Below, one piece after another: positions 40,405-49,693 of a stretch of DNA of 64,000 nucleotides (positions within the stretch are counted from its first letter, which is position 1; the number at the start of each line of letters is the position of its first letter). The DNA lies in NCBI RefSeq assembly GCF_004321985.1, contig NZ_SCQN01000020.1, positions 1 to 64,000 on the forward strand, written 5' to 3'. The DNA is from Castellaniella sp. (GTDB lineage Bacteria > Pseudomonadota > Gammaproteobacteria > Burkholderiales > Burkholderiaceae_B). The position numbers were made by a program, and so were the translations under genes. The notes below the pieces were generated by a model that worked only from the letters and a program-made list of their open reading frames with translations, was not told where the DNA came from and searched no databases.

Positions 40405-41775
40405 TCAGAGGTCGAGGACGCGACCACAATTCAGTTGCTGGCGCGAATCCAGCAGATGCCGGATCTGCCGCATCAGCGCCAGTTCCGGCGCCGAGCGGCT
40501 GTGGTGCAGGAAGGGCTTCTTGATGCGGCCGATGCCGTGCTCGGCCGAAATGCTGCCGCCCACGCGCTCGACTTCTTCGTATACCAGCGATTCGACTGCG
40601 CTCAGATCCGCTGGCGGGTGCGGTCCAGTCGACAGGTGCAGGTTGCCGTCGCCCAGATGCCCGAACAGCAGTCGGCGGGCGTCGGGCCAGCGCGCATCCA
40701 GTCGCGCGCAGGCGCGCTCCATGAAACCTGGCAGCGCCTGCAGCGGGATTCCCACGTCGAAGGCGACGCAGGGCTGCATGTCGTACAAGATCTCGCCAAT
40801 CGCGTCGCGCAGGCGCCAGAGCTGCGCGGCCTGTTGCCGGCTCTGGGGCAGGATGGCATCCAGCGCTTCTCCGCCAGCGATGCGTTCTTCCAGGAAACGA
40901 TGCAGCGCCTGGCCGTCGCCGGCGTCTGGTCGGCCGCTCTCCACCTCCAGCAGCACACACAGCGGATAAGCGCCGTCGAAAGGTTCCTGGCAGTTCAGGG
41001 CCCGTGCAGCTGCCTGCAGGTAACCGCGCCACATCACCTCGAACGAGGACAGCGTGGGTAGCGTGCCGCGTGCGGCTTTCAGCAGATCCGTCAATTGGTG
41101 AAAGTCCGCCAGCGCCACCAGAGCGCTGTGACGCTCGGCCGGCTTGGGAAACAGCCGCAGCACTGCACGGGTCACGATCCCCAGCGTGCCTTCGGTGCCG
41201 ATGAACAAGTGCTTCAGGTCCAGCCCCGTGTTGTTCTTCAAGCCCTGGTTCATCATGGTGAGCACCGTGCCGTCGGCCAGCACGACTTCAAGCCCGAGCA
41301 CCAGTTCGCGCATGGTGCCGTAGCGCAGCACCCGGTTGCCGCCGGCGTTGGTGGCGATGTTGCCGCCAATCTGGCACGAGGCACGCGCTCCGCAATCCAT
41401 GGGGAAATACCAGCCCTGGGCCTCCACCTGCCGGCACAGGGATTCCAGCACCACGCCGCCCTGCACCGTCACGGTGCCGCTGAAGGCGTCCAGCGATTCG
41501 ATCTGGTCCATGAGTTCGAGCGACAGCACCACGTCACCGGGGTCGGGGACGGCACCACCCGCCAAGCCGGTGCGGCCGCCCTGGATCGTCATCCGCCGAT
41601 TCTCCAACCCGCAGGCCCGGACGATGGCGGCGACCTCGGCCGTGGTGCGCGGACGCAGCACCTGCGCGGGCAGGCCCTCGGCCTCCAGCCCGCTTTCGTC
41701 TCGCAGATAGCGTGACAAGTCGTCCTCGGGCCCCAGACTGGAGATCGTCTTGGCTAGCGTTTGCAATGTGGACAT
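40405..41775 (-). CDS. FAD-linked oxidase, GlcD/D-2-hydroxyacid dehydrogenase type
   Basis: A 456-residue flavoprotein of the VAO family. The PCMH FAD domain contains TIQGGRTGLAGGA near 68-80 and GGNIATNAGG near 130-140. The C-terminal domain has GHLGDGNLHL and SAEHGIGRIKK, typical of D-lactate and D-2-hydroxyglutarate dehydrogenases. ATG 41775 has AAGGAG about seven bases upstream. It is the last gene after the polar-amino-acid importer, 11 bp from the ATPase stop, and precedes hutU on the same strand. It may oxidise a 2-hydroxy acid such as imidazole-lactate for entry into histidine breakdown, but this is a guess from position. Confidence 0.88.
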   Translation of the reverse strand: MSTLQTLAKTISSLGPEDDLSRYLRDESGLEAEGLPAQVLRPRTTAEVAAIVRACGLENRRMTIQGGRTGLAGGAVPDPGDVVLSLELMDQIESLDAFSGTVTVQGGVVLESLCRQVEAQGWYFPMDCGARASCQIGGNIATNAGGNRVLRYGTMRELVLGLEVVLADGTVLTMMNQGLKNNTGLDLKHLFIGTEGTLGIVTRAVLRLFPKPAERHSALVALADFHQLTDLLKAARGTLPTLSSFEVMWRGYLQAAARALNCQEPFDGAYPLCVLLEVESGRPDAGDGQALHRFLEERIAGGEALDAILPQSRQQAAQLWRLRDAIGEILYDMQPCVAFDVGIPLQALPGFMERACARLDARWPDARRLLFGHLGDGNLHLSTGPHPPADLSAVESLVYEEVERVGGSISAEHGIGRIKKPFLHHSRSAPELALMRQIRHLLDSRQQLNCGRVLDL

Positions 41776-41786
41776 CCCGTTCTCCT

Positions 41787-42605
41787 TCATCGTTCCCAGA
41801 ACGCGTTGCGGTCCAGGTAGTTCTGCAGAAACTGCTTCAACCGTTCCTGCTGCACGTCACGGAAGAGGACGGCGGGCGGGCCGCTGGCCGCGATCTTGCC
41901 CTGGTCCAGGAAGATCACCCGGTCGGCCACTTGCGCCGCAAAACCCATTTCGTGCGTCACGACCATCATGGTCATGCCATCGTGCGCCAGGTTTTTCATG
42001 ACCTGCAGCACTTCGCCTACGAGTTCCGGGTCCAGCGCGGACGTGGGTTCGTCGAACAGCATGATGTGCGGCTCCATGGCGAGGGCCCGCGCGATCGCGA
42101 CGCGCTGCTGCTGGCCGCCCGACAGCCGGATCGGGTAGGCATCCGCCTTGGCGGCCAGACCGACTCGGTCCAGCATGGCCATCGCCTTGCGGCGGGCCTC
42201 GTCGCGCGACAACCGCTTGACGCGGAGCAGCGCTTCGGCCACGTTTCCCAGCGCCGTCATGTGGGGCCACAGGTTGAAGTGCTGGAACACCATCCCCACG
42301 TGCTGGCGCACACGGTTGATCTCGGCGGTCGTGGCGTCGCGCCGCCCCTGGTCCTGGTTCACATACCCCAGAAGCTGGCCTTCGATGAAGATCTCGCCTG
42401 CGTCGTATTTTTCGAGGAACGCAATGGCGCGCAGCAGTGTGCTCTTGCCAGAGCCCGACGGGCCGATGATGCAGATGACCTCCGTGCGGTGCACCCCCAG
42501 GGAAATGCCGTCCAGCACCCGGTTGGATCCGAAGTGCTTGCTGAGGTTTCGGATGTCGATCAGCGGCGCATCGGGGCTGATAGGTGGGGTTGCCGTGGAC
42601 GTCAT
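41787..42605 (-). CDS. Polar amino acid ABC transporter ATP-binding protein
   Basis: A 272-residue ATPase of the HisP/GlnQ group. Walker [10 protein letters not shown] is near 48-56, Q-loop [14 protein letters not shown] near 105, signature LSGGQQQR near 160 and Walker [15 protein letters not shown] follows. It lies 12 bp after the second permease gene. The operon sits between hutC and hutU and very likely imports histidine or a related amino acid. Confidence 0.93.
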   Translation of the reverse strand: MTSTATPPISPDAPLIDIRNLSKHFGSNRVLDGISLGVHRTEVICIIGPSGSGKSTLLRAIAFLEKYDAGEIFIEGQLLGYVNQDQGRRDATTAEINRVRQHVGMVFQHFNLWPHMTALGNVAEALLRVKRLSRDEARRKAMAMLDRVGLAAKADAYPIRLSGGQQQRVAIARALAMEPHIMLFDEPTSALDPELVGEVLQVMKNLAHDGMTMMVVTHEMGFAAQVADRVIFLDQGKIAASGPPAVLFRDVQQERLKQFLQNYLDRNAFWER

Positions 42606-42617
42606 GGTGCGGTCCTT

Positions 42618-43280
42618 TCAATGCTGGAGGAATCGGCTGGCCCTGGCTTCGGCCCAGCTTCCCAGTTTCTGTGTGACGCCGACGAGCAGCAGATAGCAGA
42701 CGCTCAGGATCAGCATGGTCTGCACATAGACGAACTGCTCGGAGCCGATCTGGGTCAGGATGGCGGTCAGCTCGGGCACCGTGACGATGGACAGGACCGA
42801 GGTTTCCTTGCTCAGAATGATGATCAGGTTCACCAGCGATGGGGTGATGATGACCAGCATCTGCGGAAGCTGCACACGCCAGATGGTCGTCAGGCGCGAC
42901 ATGCCCAGGCATTGCGCGGCCTCGATATGGCCGCGCGGGACCGATGTGAAGCCCGAGCGGAAGACTTCGGCGAAATAGGCGCTGCCATAGATGGCCAGCG
43001 CGATGATTCCGGCATCCAGCGCCTGCAGCGACAGGCCGAAATTCGGCCCTCCATAGTAGAGTATGAACAACTGGACCAGGAAGGGCGTGGTGCGCAGGAC
43101 TTCGATGTAGACACGCAGGATCGCGCGCACCCAGCGTCCTGCAAAAAGCTGCAGGACCGCGATCAGGAACCCCAGCGCCATGCCCAGCACGACTGCACCC
43201 AGCCAGCTCACGATGGTGATGCCGAATCCGGACAGGACCTGTGGCCCGTATTGCTGGATCAGAGAGAGGCTGGACGTCAT
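42618..43280 (-). CDS. Polar amino acid ABC transporter permease (HisM/HisQ type)
   Basis: A 220-residue inner-membrane protein with about five transmembrane segments. The EAA-like cytoplasmic loop reads EAAQCLGMSRLTTIWRVQLPQ. It starts directly at the stop of the first permease gene with no gap, so translation is coupled. It forms the channel with the paralogue encoded at 43281-43931. Confidence 0.92.
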   Translation of the reverse strand: MTSSLSLIQQYGPQVLSGFGITIVSWLGAVVLGMALGFLIAVLQLFAGRWVRAILRVYIEVLRTTPFLVQLFILYYGGPNFGLSLQALDAGIIALAIYGSAYFAEVFRSGFTSVPRGHIEAAQCLGMSRLTTIWRVQLPQMLVIITPSLVNLIIILSKETSVLSIVTVPELTAILTQIGSEQFVYVQTMLILSVCYLLLVGVTQKLGSWAEARASRFLQH

Positions 43281-43931
43281 CTAGGCCCTCTCGAAGTGCC
43301 GCTCGGCGTAGTGGCCCAGGACAGACAGGATTCCGTTGACGACCATGTACATCAGGCCCGCCGCGACGTAGGCTTCCAGCGGACGGAAGGTGCTGGCCGC
43401 AATGTTCTGTGCCGTTCGGGTGATTTCGGCCACGCCGACCACCGAGATCAGCGATGATGCCTTGACCAGCAGGATCATTTCGTTGACCAGCGAAGGCGCC
43501 GTGAACTTGATCGCCTGGGGGATCTCGATGTGGACCAGGCTGGCGAACCGAGAGATGCCCAGCATCTGCGTAGCCTCGATCTGCCCGCGTGGGATCCCCA
43601 GGAAGCCGCCCCGCAGGATTTCGCCCAGATAGGCGCCTTCGCACAGTGAAACAGCTGCGATGGCGGCGACGGTCGGGGATACGTTGATCCCCAGACTGGG
43701 CAGGAAATAATAGGCCAGCATGAGCTGCACCAGCAGCGGCACACCGCGGAAAACGAATGTGTAGAAGTTGCCTAGCCGACGTAGCGGCGGCCGGGGCGAC
43801 AGGCAGGCGCTGACCACGGCGATGGCGATCAGGAATCCGATCAGCAAGCCCACCGCCGAGACGAACACCGTCATCTGCGCGGCTTGCAGCAGCAGGGGCA
43901 GGGCATGCAGGAAGGACTGGGCGTCAAACAT
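43281..43931 (-). CDS. Polar amino acid ABC transporter permease (HisM/HisQ type)
   Basis: A 216-residue inner-membrane permease. The coupling loop reads EATQMLGISRFASLVHIEIPQ, and LRGGFLGIPRGQ precedes it as in HisQ/GlnP-type proteins. It is the first permease after the binding-protein gene, separated by 113 bp that contain a strong hairpin. Confidence 0.92.
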   Translation of the reverse strand: MFDAQSFLHALPLLLQAAQMTVFVSAVGLLIGFLIAIAVVSACLSPRPPLRRLGNFYTFVFRGVPLLVQLMLAYYFLPSLGINVSPTVAAIAAVSLCEGAYLGEILRGGFLGIPRGQIEATQMLGISRFASLVHIEIPQAIKFTAPSLVNEMILLVKASSLISVVGVAEITRTAQNIAASTFRPLEAYVAAGLMYMVVNGILSVLGHYAERHFERA

Positions 43932-44007
43932 CAGGCGAACTGAAGCGCAACGTGAGGGATTGCGCGCACGACGTCAGGGCTGTGCGCGTCCCGCCTCGAA
44001 TATCGCG

Positions 44008-44028
44008 GCCGGCCGGAACGTGGCCGGC
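44008..44028. other. GC-rich hairpin after the polar-amino-acid binding-protein gene
   Basis: GCCGGCC (44008-44014) and GGCCGGC (44022-44028) pair perfectly around a 7-base loop, with a further outer TCCCGC/GCGGGA pair. It lies just downstream of the binding-protein stop on the minus strand and lacks a T-tract, like the hairpins in the Liv operons. Confidence 0.5.
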
Positions 44029-44044
44029 TCGCGGGATCAGGCGG

Positions 44045-44875
44045 TCAGACGTTGGGGACGAAGTCGGCCGTCGGAACGGCCATCTCCATGCCGAACCACT
44101 TCTTCTGCAGGGTTGCCAGCCGGCCGTCCTTGTGCATTGCCAGGATCACGTTGTCGATGGCCTTGATGAGCGAGTCGCTGTTCGCACCCTTGTGGCCCAT
44201 GAAGGCAAAGTAGACCTTCTTGCCGATGCTGGGCTGGACCACCGTGAATGTGTCGGGGCGTTCCTTGGCGACCACTGCGATGTTGGTGATGGAGTTGCCC
44301 ACGGCAAAAATGCGGCCGTTGGCCAGATCCGCGTAGGCTTGGTTGAAGTCCACATATTCACGGACTTCCGGTGCCGGTTTCAACGTGCTGGCGTAGGTCT
44401 TGGTCTGCTCGAGCTGGGCCGAGCCGCGCTGGCTGCCGATCACCTTGCCGGCGATGTCCTCGGGCTTGGTGAAGGCCTTGTTCTTGGCGCTCTTGAGCAG
44501 CGCCACGGTGCCGTCGGCAATCGGCAGCGTAAAGTGATAGCGTTCCTTGCGTGCTTTGGTGACGTTCAGCGGCCCGGCCACGAAGTCGAATTTGTTGGCA
44601 TCCAGGCCAGGGAGCACGCTGGCCCACGGCAGGTCGATGAAGCGGATCTTCACGCCCAGCGCCTTGCCGACCTCGGCGAAGAATTCCTTGTTGAAGCCTT
44701 CCTGCTTGCCGTCCTTCAGAAAGTCGAACGGCGCGAATTGCATTTCGGTGCCGATAACCAGTTCCCCGGCCTTGTGGACGTCGGCCAGTTGGTCGGCCTG
44801 AGCCGGCAGGCTGAACGAAGCGGCCGCTAGGCAGGTACTGGCCAGCAACCATTTGAACGTCTGGGTCATGCGCAT
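44045..44875 (-). CDS. Polar amino acid ABC transporter periplasmic binding protein
   Basis: A 276-residue receptor of the SBP_bac_3 family. The signal peptide ends near PAQA-DQ (about residue 27). The mature start GELVIGTEMQFAPFDFL and the segment GFNKEFFAEVGKALGVK are family hallmarks. ATG 44875 has AGGAGG about ten bases upstream; a second ATG two codons later is possible. With the hut genes around it, histidine or urocanate is the expected ligand. A HutC-like palindrome lies about 100 bp upstream. Confidence 0.92.
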   Translation of the reverse strand: MRMTQTFKWLLASTCLAAASFSLPAQADQLADVHKAGELVIGTEMQFAPFDFLKDGKQEGFNKEFFAEVGKALGVKIRFIDLPWASVLPGLDANKFDFVAGPLNVTKARKERYHFTLPIADGTVALLKSAKNKAFTKPEDIAGKVIGSQRGSAQLEQTKTYASTLKPAPEVREYVDFNQAYADLANGRIFAVGNSITNIAVVAKERPDTFTVVQPSIGKKVYFAFMGHKGANSDSLIKAIDNVILAMHKDGRLATLQKKWFGMEMAVPTADFVPNV

Positions 44876-44975
44876 GATGTGTGCTCCTCCTGGTGCCGGC
44901 GCAGCAGCAGCCGTGCCCGAACCAATCATTGTGTGTGTCAGCGGCGAAATGGGCGCTTTTCAAGGCCCTGAAAAA

Positions 44976-44985
44976 GTATATACAT
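44976..44985. promoter_or_regulatory. Candidate HutC operator upstream of the amino acid importer
   Basis: GTATATACAT, one mismatch from a perfect TGTATATACA-type palindrome, about 100 bp upstream of the binding-protein start and sharing TATACAT with the hutU site. It sits in the 268-bp gap between hutC and the binding-protein gene, which otherwise contains no convincing ORF. Confidence 0.55.
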
Positions 44986-45166
44986 CGGCAATGTGCTGTC
45001 AATGAACGCCAGCGCTGCGGCGGGGGCCCGTCCAGTCAAACTCGGGTAAGTCCTCGCTGTTCGGCCGGCGTGTAAGAATACTATGGAACAAAAGAGTGTC
45101 CGGGCCAGACGAGACGATTTCGCTGAGCTGGGGACACCCGGTGTCTGTACCGGATCGTATGGGACT

Positions 45167-45898
45167 CTAGAGCAGACCAGCCAGCTTGTAGCGGTTCCCC
45201 GGATACCACATCGTGGCCTGCGAGGCGAAGGCGCCGCCGGAGAATGTCATCCTGTCCAGCACCAGGCAGGGCTGCGTCGTTGGGATGTCCAGCGGGGCGG
45301 CGACTTCGCCGGGCGGCAGCTTGACCTCGATCGTGTACGAGCCGCTGGGGGCAGGGGCCGCCCGCATCAGGTATTCGTTGGGCGTGGTGTCCGACCAGTC
45401 CTGGTCCAGATAATCCGGCATGCGCTGCGCATCCACCACGCGGTCCTCGAGCTGGATGGGCACGGCGTTTTCGTAGTGCACAATGACCGAATGAAAGAGC
45501 GGCGCCCCCACCTGCACATGAAATCGCTGCGCCTGACTGGCGGTGACCTGTGTGCGTTCCAGGTGCAGCACATGGCAGGAATGTCGGTGCCCGCGATCTC
45601 TGACGTCCTGCGCGATGCTGCGGATTTCGATCAGTGTGGACGGGATCTTGGCCGGCGCGACGTATGTCCCCGAGCCCTGGTGCCGTACCAGGATCTGGTC
45701 GGCCGTGAGTTCGCGCAATGCTCGGTGCACGGTCATCCGCGACACGCTGAAGTGCCGGCATAGCGCCAGCTCCGTCGGAATCAGATCGCCCTCGGTCCAG
45801 ACGCCCTGTTGGACCTGTCCAAGCACATAGTCCTTGATGCGCTGGTAGGCCGGGATCGCCCGGTCCGCAGGCGGAGAAACCTGTGCCTTGCGGCGCAT
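45167..45898 (-). CDS. hutC: Histidine utilization repressor HutC (GntR/UTRA family)
   Basis: A 243-residue regulator. The N-terminal GntR winged helix (about 15-80) contains EGDLIPTELALCRHFSVSRMTVHRAL. The C-terminal UTRA domain (about 95-240), which senses urocanate in known HutC proteins, has IQLEDRVVDAQRMPDYL and CLVLDRMTFSGG. It heads the minus-strand hut/importer block. Two candidate operators of matching type occur at the importer and hutU promoters. Confidence 0.9.
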   Translation of the reverse strand: MRRKAQVSPPADRAIPAYQRIKDYVLGQVQQGVWTEGDLIPTELALCRHFSVSRMTVHRALRELTADQILVRHQGSGTYVAPAKIPSTLIEIRSIAQDVRDRGHRHSCHVLHLERTQVTASQAQRFHVQVGAPLFHSVIVHYENAVPIQLEDRVVDAQRMPDYLDQDWSDTTPNEYLMRAAPAPSGSYTIEVKLPPGEVAAPLDIPTTQPCLVLDRMTFSGGAFASQATMWYPGNRYKLAGLL

Positions 45899-45933
45899 GG
45901 CAAGCGTCCTGTTGGTGGGTGGGGCTTATTCTA

Positions 45934-45942
45934 TGCTAAGAT
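45934..45942 (+). promoter_or_regulatory. Extended -10 promoter of tRNA-Ser
   Basis: TGCTAAGAT is an extended -10 (TGn plus TAAGAT), 24 bases before the tRNA 5' end. TTGGTG at 45912-45917 is a possible -35, at a rather long 19-bp spacing. The stretch also serves as the upstream region of hutC on the other strand. Confidence 0.5.
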
Positions 45943-45966
45943 GCGCGCCTTGACCGCAGTCGTGCC

Positions 45967-46058
<92 letters not shown>

Positions 46059-46132
46059 TTGCCATCAGCAAACCATTCTGTTTGGCGGCCCTGTCGACGA
46101 GTAGGCCAATACGAAGGCTCCAGTATCAAGCT

Positions 46133-46447
46133 TCAGGCTTGCGCTGCCGCATGCACTGGGTCTACCCGAAGATCACGGCCGGAATGCTCGGCGTGCCACA
46201 GGTCATAGGCGACCTGGCCACGCAGCCACGTCTCTGCGCTCGGCCCGCGCCCGTCCGGTTTACGCAACCATGCTTCCAGGCGACGCGCCAGATCAACCGA
46301 GATTCCCGCACGCCCATGCAGCACGCGAGACAAGGCCACGCGACTCACGCCGAGCTGGCGTGCCGCTTCAGCCACCGATAGCCCCAAAGCCGGTAGAACG
46401 TCTTCACGCAACGTCTCGCCGGGGTGTGGCGGGTTGTACATACGCAT
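46133..46447 (-). CDS. higA: HigA-family antitoxin (HTH)
   Basis: A 104-residue DNA-binding antitoxin. The XRE-type HTH covers about 22-60 (LGLSVAEAARQLGVSRVALSRVL), after the typical HigA start NPPHPGETLRED. AGGAG is seven bases upstream of ATG 46447. It follows the toxin gene by 9 bp; toxin-first order is usual for HigBA. It should neutralise HigB and repress the shared promoter. Confidence 0.93.
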   Translation of the reverse strand: MRMYNPPHPGETLREDVLPALGLSVAEAARQLGVSRVALSRVLHGRAGISVDLARRLEAWLRKPDGRGPSAETWLRGQVAYDLWHAEHSGRDLRVDPVHAAAQA

Positions 46448-46456
46448 AATGTTCTC

Positions 46457-46738
46457 CTAGTGGTAGTCCTGATAGTCCACCAGAGTGGCGTCCTGACCAT
46501 CGAATGTGAACGTCAGTCGCCAGTTTCCATTGACCCATACAGACCAGTGCCCATTCAGGTTTTGGCCCTTCAGAGGGTGCAAATTCCAGCCGGGCAGGTC
46601 CATGTCCTCAGGCCCGGACGCATCATTCAGCTGACGCAGCTGCCGAGACAGCTTCGGAGCGTGTGCTGGCTGAATGCCTGCCTTGGAGCCCGTCTCGAAG
46701 AGTCGCTGCAGACCACGATGTTTGAACGTCTTGATCAT
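46457..46738 (-). CDS. higB: HigB-family toxin (RelE-like ribonuclease)
   Basis: A 93-residue protein starting IKTFKHRGLQRLFETG and containing WSVWVNGNWRLTFTFDG, the RelE/HigB fold that cleaves mRNA on ribosomes. ATG 46738 is chosen because homology starts there; the longer frame includes promoter repeats. It is the first gene of the pair and lies about 680 bp past tRNA-Ser. Confidence 0.92.
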   Translation of the reverse strand: MIKTFKHRGLQRLFETGSKAGIQPAHAPKLSRQLRQLNDASGPEDMDLPGWNLHPLKGQNLNGHWSVWVNGNWRLTFTFDGQDATLVDYQDYH

Positions 46739-46746
46739 GTGCAAGT

Positions 46747-46771
46747 GTATCGCATTGGTATACGTATCGCA
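46747..46771. promoter_or_regulatory. Direct repeats GTATCGCA, likely HigA operator
   Basis: Two exact copies of GTATCGCA (46747-46754 and 46764-46771), spaced 17 bp start to start, flank GGTATACG just upstream of higB. HigA-type antitoxins bind repeated or palindromic sites overlapping their own promoter, so autoregulation is the simplest reading. Confidence 0.5.
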
Positions 46772-46933
46772 ACACGAACGTACCTGTCGCTGCATTCAGG
46801 GTTGACGTCCTCGGCCGAATTCCTGGGGAGAGGTCAAGGCGCGACAAGGGGATATGCGATTGGAATTTAGCTCATCGCTCCGATTATGTTCCAATTGATC
46901 TCTGCGTTGCGGAGAGGATGGAGGAGCCGGGCG

Positions 46934-49693
46934 ATGCCCGAAACACCAGAACAACAAGCCCGCATGAGGATCGACGCGCTGCTCACCGCGGCGGGCTGGC
47001 TGCTGCAGGGCATGGCCGACTTCAACCGCAATGCAGCCGAGGGCGTCGCGGTACGCGAGTTTCGCTTGGACAGCGGCCCCTGCGATTACCTGCTGTTCGT
47101 CGGCGGCAAGGCGGCGGGCGTGATCGAGGCGAAGAGGGCCGGCGTCACGCTGTCCGGGGTGGCCGAGCAGGCCGTGCGCTACAAGCTCGCGTTGCCGGCG
47201 CATCTCGCGCGCTGGAACGACTTTCTGTATTTCGACTACGAAGCCACCGGCGACGAAACCTATTTCTGCGACAGCCGCGACCCGCAGCCACGTTCACGCC
47301 GCGTTTTCGCCTTCCATCAGCCGCACATGCTGCACGAATGGCTGAAGGAGCAGGACACGCTGCGCACCCGCCTCACGCACCTGCCGGCGCTGGACACCCA
47401 TGGTTTGCGTGATTGTCAGATCGGCGCGATCCACGGGCTGGAGCAGTCCTTCGCCCACGACCGCCCGCGTGCGCTGATCCAGATGGCGACCGGCGCCGGC
47501 AAGACTTTTACCGCCTGCACCTTCTCGTGGCGGCTGCTGAAGTTCGCCAGGGCGCGGCGCATCCTGTTCTTGGTCGATCGCAACAACCTCGGCGATCAGA
47601 CGCTGAAGGAATTCCAGAATTACGACGCACCCGGCGCCGGCCGCAAGTTCACCGACACCTACATCGTGCAGCACCTGCATGGCAACCACATCGACCCCGA
47701 CGCCAAGGTGGTCATCACGACCATTCAGCGGCTATATGCCATGTTGCGTGGCAAGGAGCTGTCCGAAGAGGATGAGGAGCGCTCCGCGTTCGAGACCGAG
47801 ACCAATGGCGAAGGCGAGATTCCGCCCATCACCTACAACCCCGCCATTCCTATCGAAACCTTCGATTTCATCATCACCGACGAATGTCACCGCTCGATTT
47901 ACGGGCGCTGGCGGCAGGTGCTGGAATACTTCGATGCGTTCCTGGTCGGACTGACCGCCACGCCGAGCAAACATACGCTGGCGTTCTTCAATTCCAACCT
48001 GGTGTCCGAATACGGCTACGAGCAGTCCATCGCCGATGGCGTCAACGTCGGCTTCGAGGTGTTCCGCATCAAGACGGAAGTGGGTGAAAAAGGCGGTAAG
48101 GTCGAGGCCGGTTACGCCACGCCCATCCGTGATCGCCGCACCCGCGCGCTGCGCTACAAAGAGCTGGACGAAGACCTTGCCTTTGCCAAGGAAGAACTCG
48201 ACCGCTCGGTGACCGTGCCGGCGCAGATTCGCGCGGTGCTTCAGTGCTACCGCGACAACCTGTATACCGAGCTGTTCCCCGGCCGCACCGGCGAGTGGGT
48301 GCCGAAAACGCTCATCTTCGCCAAGGACGACAACCACGCCGAGGAAATCGTCACCGCGGTGCGCGAAGTGTTCGATGCCGGCAACGACTTCGCCAAGAAG
48401 ATCACCTACCGCACCGGCGACGATCCCAAGGCGTTGATCAAGGCATTTCGGGTTGATCCGTTCCCGCGCATCGCCGTCACTGTGGACATGATCGCCACCG
48501 GCACCGACATCAAGCCGGTGGAATGCCTGATCTTCATGCGCGACGTGAAATCCGCCGGCTACTTCGAGCAGATGCGCGGCCGCGGCGTGCGCAGCATCGC
48601 CGATTCCGACCTGCACCAGGTAACGCCCGATGCGCAGACCAAGACGCGCTTTGTGCTGGTGGATGCGGTCGGCGTCACCGAAAGCCAGAAGACCGTCAGC
48701 CAGCCGCTGGAACGCAAGCGCAGCATCCCCTTTGACAAGCTGATCGACCAGATCGCGCAGGGCCGACGCGATGACGATGCCATCTCCAGCCTTGCCGGTC
48801 GTCTTGCCGCACTGGACCACCGCATCGAGGACGAAGACCGCAGCCGCATCTCGGCTGCGGGCCACGGCGCCACGCTGAAATGGCTCGCAGCCCGCCTGCT
48901 CGAAGCCATCAGCCCCGACATCGTCGAAGCGAAACTCATCGAGCGCCACGGCAGTGCTGCAGCGGCAACCAAGGCGCAGGCCAGGGCCGTCGCGGATGAA
49001 TTGAAGGACGCCGCCTGTGCACCGCTGGACGATCCGAAGCTGCGCAACCTTGTCAAGGACATCGAGCAGAAATCCGTCATCCTGATCGCCGAGCGCACAC
49101 CGGATGCCGTCGCCAGCGCCGGTTACGACGTCAAGCACGCCGAAGCGCGCGTGCAGTCATTCAAGGGGTTCATCGAACAGCACAAGGACGAGCTGCTGGC
49201 GCTGCAAATCCTCTATGGCCAGCCCTACGTCAAACGCCGGCTCACTTATGCCTCGATCCGCGAGCTGGCGCAGCGCCTCACCGATTCGCCGTGGCACCTC
49301 AACACCGCCGACGTGTGGCAGGCCTACAAGCGCATCGAAGCCGCACTGGTGCGCGGCGCGCCCAGCGACAAGGTGCTCACCGACATCATTTCGCTGGTGC
49401 GCTTTGCCACTGGCCAAATCGACGTGCTGGAGCCGTACTCCGCGCGCGTGGAGCAGAAATTCAACCTGTGGATCGGCCGCCAGATCAAGGCCGGCAAACA
49501 CTACTCCGAGGAACAGATGAACTGGCTCAAAGCCATCCGCGACTATCTCGCTGCCAACGTCGAGATTGCACCTGCCGATCTGCAGCACGACACGCCGTTC
49601 AGTGCGTGGGGCGGCGTGATTGCGGCGCGCCGGCTGTTTGGGGACGGGCTGAACGGGATGCTGGATGAGATGACCGAGGCGTTGGCGGCATGA
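46934..49693 (+). CDS. hsdR: Type I restriction endonuclease R subunit
   Basis: A 919-residue restriction and translocase subunit. The N-terminal PD-(D/E)xK nuclease has Asp51 and the Glu65-x-Lys67 pair (VIEAKR). The SF2 motor has Walker A ATGAGKT at 185-191, DECH at 316-319, TATPSKHT, and QMRGRGVR as motif VI. The C-terminus resembles the EcoEI R_C region that contacts the methylase. ATG 46934 has GAGGAG seven bases upstream. It opens an R-S-M operon and overlaps hsdS as ATGA. Confidence 0.95.
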   Translation: MPETPEQQARMRIDALLTAAGWLLQGMADFNRNAAEGVAVREFRLDSGPCDYLLFVGGKAAGVIEAKRAGVTLSGVAEQAVRYKLALPAHLARWNDFLYFDYEATGDETYFCDSRDPQPRSRRVFAFHQPHMLHEWLKEQDTLRTRLTHLPALDTHGLRDCQIGAIHGLEQSFAHDRPRALIQMATGAGKTFTACTFSWRLLKFARARRILFLVDRNNLGDQTLKEFQNYDAPGAGRKFTDTYIVQHLHGNHIDPDAKVVITTIQRLYAMLRGKELSEEDEERSAFETETNGEGEIPPITYNPAIPIETFDFIITDECHRSIYGRWRQVLEYFDAFLVGLTATPSKHTLAFFNSNLVSEYGYEQSIADGVNVGFEVFRIKTEVGEKGGKVEAGYATPIRDRRTRALRYKELDEDLAFAKEELDRSVTVPAQIRAVLQCYRDNLYTELFPGRTGEWVPKTLIFAKDDNHAEEIVTAVREVFDAGNDFAKKITYRTGDDPKALIKAFRVDPFPRIAVTVDMIATGTDIKPVECLIFMRDVKSAGYFEQMRGRGVRSIADSDLHQVTPDAQTKTRFVLVDAVGVTESQKTVSQPLERKRSIPFDKLIDQIAQGRRDDDAISSLAGRLAALDHRIEDEDRSRISAAGHGATLKWLAARLLEAISPDIVEAKLIERHGSAAAATKAQARAVADELKDAACAPLDDPKLRNLVKDIEQKSVILIAERTPDAVASAGYDVKHAEARVQSFKGFIEQHKDELLALQILYGQPYVKRRLTYASIRELAQRLTDSPWHLNTADVWQAYKRIEAALVRGAPSDKVLTDIISLVRFATGQIDVLEPYSARVEQKFNLWIGRQIKAGKHYSEEQMNWLKAIRDYLAANVEIAPADLQHDTPFSAWGGVIAARRLFGDGLNGMLDEMTEALAA

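Noticed and set aside
47732-49138. A 468-codon open frame on the minus strand opposite hsdR
   Set aside because: It lies entirely antisense to a well-supported gene, has no ribosome site and no recognisable domain; long antisense frames are expected at this GC content.
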